Assembly (NCBI GenBank): GCA_037367405.1
Contig: JAZKJV010009633.1
Span: 1-64,000, forward strand
Direction of reading: 5' to 3'
Source of the DNA: Ottelia alismoides
Lineage: Eukaryota; Streptophyta; Magnoliopsida; Alismatales; Hydrocharitaceae
Length of the DNA stretch: 64,000 bases
Each line of letters opens with the position of its first letter. The stretch's first letter is position 1. The position numbers were made by a program, and so were the translations under genes. Positions 58,230 to 64,000 of this stretch are shown one piece after another. The notes under the pieces were generated by a model. That model was not told the origin of the DNA, did not search any database, and saw only the letters and a program-made list of their open reading frames with translations.

Positions 58230-59732
58230 CATATCTCGAGGTATGGAACAACCATATTATAAAACACTTATTATTATTATCCTTAGATCATTCCAAATGA
58301 TTAGGATATCTACATTTAGCACGATGACCACAATGGCACTCTCACTAAGCTTCACATGGTTTATCAGGATTCTTTCTGAAATCATAACATTTATGATTTC
58401 ATCAAATCAAGTACAAGAAGCTTATTTGAGTCCATAGATGGAGTTTCTTTAGCTTGCACATCTTTCTTTCCTCAACCATGAAGCCCTGGGGCTGCTTCAT
58501 GTGAACGTCCTCAGAGAGGTATTCATAGAGGAATGTAATATTCACTTACGTCATGAAGATGTCATAGTCAAGCCGTGTATCTATGGTTAGCATTATTCTG
58601 ATGGGCTTAAGCATGGTCACTGAAGAGCAAGTCTCATCGCAAGCAATGTCTTCTCTTCGGTGTGTAGCTTATGGCTATGAACCGTACTTTGAAGGTCTCT
58701 ACCTTCTCATCAGGTTCCCTATTTCTCTTGAAGATCTATTTACACCTTAATGGTTCAAACCCTTTTAGGTGGATCCTCGAGGGTCCACATACAACACTTG
58801 TATATGAAGTCAACTTTAGACTTTATTGCTAACATCCATCTTTCCATGCTATGATCTTCGAAAGCTTCATCACATGAAGTCAGATCATTGTCAGATTCAA
58901 CTGACACATGGAATCCATATTCAAACTTATTTGAAGAGGTATTAGTTTTTCATCTTTAATTGTCTATTTAGTTTTCGATTTCAGGAGCTTCATTATCATC
59001 TCAAAATTAAATGAGTTCCTTCACTTCATTTTCATCTTGATTCTCAAGAGAGTCATCCTATAAGAATCACATTCTCAAAGATGAGATCTTTTAAGAATCT
59101 CAAGGTCATAAAGTAGGTATCAAATACCATCCTTTATTTTCCTAATGAAGTAGAACTCTCAGGTGCTAGATTCCATCTTACTTGCATGGAACTTTATTAA
59201 GGATATTGTAGTCTCTACTACATATATACCTGGAAACTAATAGGTAATTATGCAAAAAAATTATCATTGATCAAATCATGTCACACATGATCAATTGTAT
59301 CTCCCGACAACTCTATTGAGTTAAGGTTCATTAGGAGGATTGAGATAGGAATGATATTCACATCTCCATAAGGTATTCCTTGAATTCATCTAATAGGTAC
59401 AAGGTATCTTGGTTAGATCAAATTCATTTCATCTTCCTTCAAACTTTGGTTCTAAACCAAAATTGTGAAATCTTTGAACATTTCAAAGGTTTCTTAGGTG
59501 AAGAGAAGAAATCTCATATCATACATAATCATCAATAGATATCACATATCCATAATGTTTACTATGATATTGATGATTCACATGCATCAATATGTATGAG
59601 ATCTTGAATACCCTGACATCTTACACCTTTCCCAAAGAAGGGTGTATTGGACATTTTACTTTGAATACAATATTCATAAGTATGCAAGTTTTGAAATTTT
59701 AGACATTCTAAAGTTTCTCTCTTACTTGTCCA
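58230..59732 (-). pseudogene. Decayed Ty1/copia pol (integrase and reverse transcriptase remnants)
   Basis: On the minus strand, an integrase remnant comes first (about 59690-59200): QDLIHIDACES near its start and LNPPNEP near 59330, which corresponds to the copia L.PP.TPQ.NG motif. The reverse transcriptase remnant follows (about 58780-58250): EDVHMKQPQGFMVEE at 58512-58470, and SESAIVVIVLNVDILIIWND, in which the catalytic YVDD has become NVDI. Many stops and small indels are present. The RT is followed by about 370 bp without coding signal, then PPT and LTR. The 5' part of the element is cut off by element D at 59733. Confidence 0.75.
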
Positions 59733-60599
59733 TGATGAATCTCAGATTCATCACTCTAAGTCTCATTAATTAAGCTCAAGTCCCTCAAAATCAACTGCAT
59801 TTCTGCATTTATTTCGCATAATTAGCATTCGTGCATGATTTCATAAGAATTGCATTTTAGCATTAATTTCTGCATAAAATAAGAAGCCAAAAATCCAAGC
59901 CAAAAATAACCTGTAAATAGCCTAACTTCTCCTATTTTTAACTCCTCCATGCTAACTTCGAATGCCACAAAACCACATCTACTGTGTGCACGTCACTAAC
60001 AAGAATAAATGAAAAATACAAAAAAAATCACTAACCCTGTTAAGTGGACCAAAAACCCAAACCCTAATTTCAGGATTTTCGGACTAAAAGCTACATATCT
60101 TCCCCATCCAGTATCCGATTTGATCCTACTGACTTTTGAACTAATGCACATTCAATTACCTTCAAAACAAGACCAAGTTCAAGTGAATCGGAGCTCGTAT
60201 GTGAAAGTTGGGTTTTGGGCCTCTTTTTGTACATTGTATATTTTCGCGGCTTTTGACCTTGTATTTTATACATATATTTTCTTTATCAATAAAAATCCAA
60301 AAAAATTAGAATTAAGTGTCTTTTAATTATATTTGAATTTTCCATATTTTTTCGGATTTTTATCATGTTTAAAAATAACAAAAAAAAATAAAAAATCCAA
60401 AAATCTAGGTATTCTATGTACATGGGATACCCCAAAAATTCACTTTTTACATTTGACCTATTTTGGCTTTGTTGTCTTCATGAAAGTTGTAGATCTCATC
60501 AAGACGAGCATTTTTTATGAAGAAACTTTTTTGATCTGAGGTCATTTAATATTTCTTTTTGATTTTACAAAAGGTTTTATTGACGAATTTTCCGGTGCT

Positions 60600-60634
60600 G
60601 ACACGTGGTAGCCCCAGAGGCCGCCATGTGTCAT
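60600..60634 (+). promoter_or_regulatory. Inverted ACGTG-type repeat in the element D U3
   Basis: TGACACGTGG and CCATGTGTCA form a 10-bp inverted repeat with one mismatch. ACACGTGG is an ABRE/G-box core. It replaces the W-box pair of elements A-C. Further ACGTG motifs lie at about 60697-60720 and 60779. Confidence 0.5.
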
Positions 60635-60977
60635 CGGTTTTTCGCCCTTTTTTATATCATTTCTTAAAAAAAAATAAAAATTAAAAACCGGCCGCACGTG
60701 CGTCGCACGTGCCCCGAGGCACATGCTTCGCATGTGCCACGCCCTTTGCCCCCCCTCTCTCTCTTCTTAACTCCCCGCCACGTGGCCCATACCGGGCCGT
60801 TCGATCTCGGCCGATCGAACGGCCTGTGACCTGTCCTCCTCCTCCCAACTCCCCCCCGAAACCTCCGCCGACCGCTCCTAAAATCCCGCAACCCCTTATC
60901 TCCGCCAACGGCCTCCCGCACCGGCCAACTCCCTCCGCTCATCTCGCGCCTCGCCTTCCCATCACCGGCCACTCCCT

Positions 60978-60985
60978 TATATAAA
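60978..60985 (+). promoter_or_regulatory. TATA box of the element D LTR
   Basis: TATATAAA in the context CTCCCTTATATAAACACC, a canonical plant TATA box, about 1.25 kb from the LTR start and at the beginning of a CT-rich GC-rich stretch. Confidence 0.75.
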
Positions 60986-62877
60986 CACCATCGCCGACAC
61001 TAAGCCCCCTTATCCGCCGACCTCCGCCCTAAAGGTCCTTCGAGGTGGTGACAGCTCTCTACCCCGGCGAGATCCGAGCTCCTCGAGCTCATCGCAGTGC
61101 TTCTCTGAGCCTGCCCTCGCTGCGGCCACCCGTCGCCGTCGAGCCCCTTATCCCTCTCTAGGTAATCTCTATTTCCCTCTCTACCTATCTCTCTCTCTCT
61201 CTCTCCGCCTCCAAGCTCTTCGCTCCGCTCGGAGCTTTGCCTCACACCTCCGCTCCTACTCCATCGCCATCTCCGCCTCATCTTCGTCACCAACTCCGCC
61301 GTCGCCTTCACCGACTTCATCGACCACCGACGCCACAACATCGACTCCGGCCACTCGACTCCAGCGTAGGATCATCCCCTTCGCCCCCTCTTGGCCGTGT
61401 GTCGGCCAGAGGAAGGCCGACGCTCCTCCGCCTCCAAGCCACACCTCCGGCTTCGCAACCTCGCCCCCGCCGCTCCGTCAACACCTCGCCTCCAACGCCG
61501 CCTTGGCCACCCCACCGGCCAGCCACCGTCTCCAGCACCGACTCCTCCGCCTTGCTGCACCGACCTACATCTACAACCAGGCTCCTCCTCCCTCTCGCCT
61601 TGGCTGACTCACCGCTCCACCAAGCCCCACCGGGAAGGGCCGAGCTCCCTCCTACCGCTCCGGAGACCACCAGTAGCCGGGCCCAAAGCCCGAGACCCTC
61701 CAACGTGCACTGCACGCGCGGAGGGAATGACATCATCAAGAGCTCAACCCAGGGGTCACATGCGCACGAGCCCCCTGGGCAAATTGCAGCCCCCCTGAGG
61801 TTCTCCATTTCGCCGCCTAGTCCCTCCAGCCAGAGGTCACGTGCAACGCACGTGACCCCCTGGAGAAATTTCAGAGACGCCCCAGAGTTTTTGGTAATTC
61901 AACTTAGGTCCCTGTCTGCACATTTCTTTCTTTATATTATTGCATTGATACCCCTGTCTTCGTCATCCATTATAGACCTCTACATTGCAATATTTTATTT
62001 ATCAAAAATTTGCATTTTGTTCTACATTCAATTCTCTACAGTTTGACACATTGTGGCTATTTTTGTGATTGACGGTTAATCAATAAATAAGATTTTGAGG
62101 AAAATTGCAAATTTTGCCCATCTTATGCTATGAAATTCATAATTGATTAACCTTAGCTCTAAAAATCCCCGAAAAATCATGTATTGTAGAGATTATTTTG
62201 CTTGACATTATGCCCAAAAATCTTTGCATTTGCATACATATTTTGTCCTGTATAAATCATTTTGCATAATTTATTGTTTAATTTTTGATAGGTATTAAAC
62301 TCCACATTTTTGAGGTTTAAGATTTTTCTAAGATCCATCACCTAGTGATAGATCTTAGATAATTTTATTTCTTGAAAATAAATAGATTTAATATTTATTA
62401 TAATTAAATATTGAAAACCATTCTGTTTGCATTTAAAAATTCATAAAAAATTCATATTGCATCAGAAAATTCCAAAAAATTATAGTGCACTAATTTTGTC
62501 ATACATATCATCTCGGCCAAGTTTCGTATTTTTTGGACATCGTTTGATCAAAGTTTACATTTTAGTCCCTAAAATAGGCCGAATTTGCATTTTGCATCCC
62601 TTTATTGCATTGAAAAATCCAAAAAAAAGATCGCCTCGAAAACCGAACACTAAATTGGATAGACATAACTCTAGGTTGTTCCTTTGCCTCCTTGTGATCG
62701 ACCTTGAGACTTGCCCAAGTAAAATAAACATAAAACCAGGAGATTGAAATTGAATAATTATTTGTGGTTATTTTTCTTGATTGTTTCCGATCGCCGCCTA
62801 TAACGAACGACACACATTTATTTTCACACTCGAAGATAAAAACAATCTTTTAACTCGGCGTTTCCGGACTCATCAGA

Positions 62878-62895
62878 TGGCGCCGTTGCCGGGGA
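62878..62895 (+). other. Primer binding site of element D
   Basis: TGGCGCCGTTGCCGGGGA, an exact tRNA-Asp complement, two bases after the LTR end TCATCA. Confidence 0.95.
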
Positions 62896-64000
62896 GGCAA
62901 ACGACTTAGATTTTTGTTTTGAAAATTTTTTGTTCGGTTTTCTGAATTCGGGTAGTCTGACCCCCGAATTTTTCATTGTAAATCCCATAATTTTTTTCAG
63001 CATTTATTTTTTTATTTTATTATTTTTTGAGTCACTCTCTTACATTTTCTCTCTTATTTTTCTTGCGAGGTACCCGGCGCACGTGGAGAGGTTTTTCAAG
63101 AAACCGACGCATCTTCACCGACATCCGAAGAGACCGCAATTAAATTAAGATCGAGTCGAGTCGTGAGAGAGCGTAGAGTCTAGGTTTTAAATTTCTGCAA
63201 ATTTTAATTTCTGCTCATTTATAGCGGTGTCCGTTTGGACTCTCGCGTGTGTACAAAGACTTTGAACTCTATTTGTGGTGTGTCGTGGCCTGTTTCACTC
63301 TCCGGTGAGGGTGGGGCCCGACTTGAGTGGCGATTAGGATAGACCTGCACATACGGCTCTCAAAGCATTTTTATTTTTGATTGTGCTCGTAGGATCTTAA
63401 GCCACACTACACTTTAACTGAGACGCACATTAGAACGTTCAACTTAGCCAAATTTAACTCAATTCTTCCCGCTAATAGAACTTTCTGCTTAGGTGCGGTT
63501 TTCATCGGCTTGCACGCATTTAGAATAAATCTTTCAATTCTGTATTGCATCCCACATGGAGATTGCGAGGAGGCACTGTAAGTCTTCTAACTGAGCACAC
63601 ATCATTGTTTTTCGCGTGCATCAGATTTTCCCGAACTCCTCCCTCTTATTTTATCACATAATTTTAAAAGGAAATTGGGACTGGACGGTAGACGTGTATT
63701 TGTGCTCATCTAATTTTTTTCAGTGATCACCTCATTAAAAATTGGGACTGCTAAATATAACCGATCGTAAGAACCCATAAAATCAAGAATTTTTGCGGGA
63801 GAGCAACCCCAACATTGTTTGATTTTATCTTGCAGCGAGGAGAGAGACGCACATTAGGATAGAGCCCAGCTCCAAAACCTAACAGCTCGTTTAAACGGCT
63901 TGCAAGACTTGAATTCTCACCAATTAAAACTGACAAGATAATTGGCCGGACTCTTACGGCCTTCATTGAGTGAGTTGGTGAAAGAAATCTTTGTATTGTG
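62896..64000 (+). other. 5' leader of element D (incomplete)
   Basis: No gene. A T-rich tract follows the PBS, as in element B. A weak foldback near 63286-63318 (TCAC/GTGA inner arms, GGCC/GGCC outer) lies at the position of the leader foldback of the other elements. Confidence 0.65.

Larger units (their letters stand above)
59733..62875 (+). repeat. 5' LTR of element D
   Basis: TGATGAATCTCAGATTCATC to ACTCATCA (3143 bp), with intact 6-bp terminal inverted repeats. The AT-rich U3 is followed by a GC-rich, CT-rich block (60690-61860) and an AT-rich tail. The proline-rich ORF at 61237-62046 and its opposite-strand partners reflect base composition. Confidence 0.85.
59733..64000 (+). mobile_element. 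Element D: Athila-type LTR retrotransposon, 5' part (runs off the right edge)
   Basis: A complete 5' LTR, PBS and 1.1 kb of leader are visible. It inserted into the copia element; the bases before it are GTCCA, the expected target duplication. Gag and pol, if present, lie outside the window. The PBS is perfect, suggesting a younger or less decayed element than B and C. Confidence 0.85.

Noticed and set aside
61237..62046. 269-residue proline/serine-rich ORF
   Set aside because: It lies in the CT-rich part of the element D LTR, has long ORFs on the opposite strand over the same bases, and shows no domain. Composition explains it.
62878..62895. tRNA gene
   Set aside because: Only 18 bases match the complement of a tRNA 3' end, at an LTR boundary; it is a primer binding site.

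Overview
The window is repeat-rich, AT-rich plant nuclear DNA, probably pericentromeric or other heterochromatin of an angiosperm. Evidence: long-LTR Ty3/gypsy (Athila/Tat-type) retrotransposons with tRNA-Asp-type primer binding sites, a Ty1/copia element, CACTA-type ends, and a dense array of hairpin MITEs. The species cannot be named from the sequence. No intact host gene, rRNA, tRNA gene or CRISPR array was found. Almost every long ORF is either a decayed transposon protein or a chance ORF in the GC-rich part of an LTR.

Layout. 1-10376: element A, minus strand, an autonomous-type Athila/Tat element entering from the left edge, with the start of reverse transcriptase, aspartic protease, broken gag, leader, PBS and a 4.27-kb 5' LTR. 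10377-17948: an array of about 20 related ~350-400-bp hairpin MITEs separated by (TA)n tracts, with two unrelated hairpins among them. 17949-30603: element B, plus strand, a complete 12.66-kb LTR retrotransposon flanked by the 5-bp duplication CTGCC and inserted inside one of the hairpins. It carries a gag-like ORF and no pol. 30604-32672: the other half of that hairpin, a 1.2-kb terminal-inverted-repeat element holding an EF-hand gene fragment, and two more hairpins. 32673-39365: older DNA with a small MITE, a gene-like fragment with intron-like gaps, a truncated copia LTR and CACTA-type ends. 39371-51732: element C, minus strand, a complete 12.36-kb relative of element B with target duplication CTTTT. 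51738-59732: older DNA, a 5'-truncated Athila-type LTR (minus), then the 3' LTR and decayed pol of a copia element (minus). 59733-64000: element D, plus strand, 5' LTR, perfect PBS and leader of another Athila-type element leaving the right edge.

How the parts relate. Elements A-D share termini (TGATGA...TCATCA, degenerate in A and in B's 5' LTR), a tRNA-Asp-type PBS, LTRs of 3.1-4.3 kb and a leader foldback. A, B and C also share an inverted W-box pair about 203 bp upstream of the TATA box. B and C encode only a gag-type protein with a long acidic C-terminal extension, followed by an array of hairpins that copy the polypurine tract. They look like non-autonomous, gag-only (TR-GAG-like) partners of A/D-type autonomous elements. 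This family and the structurally constrained hairpin MITEs are the best candidates for something undescribed. Comparisons were made by eye; no alignment or database search was run.
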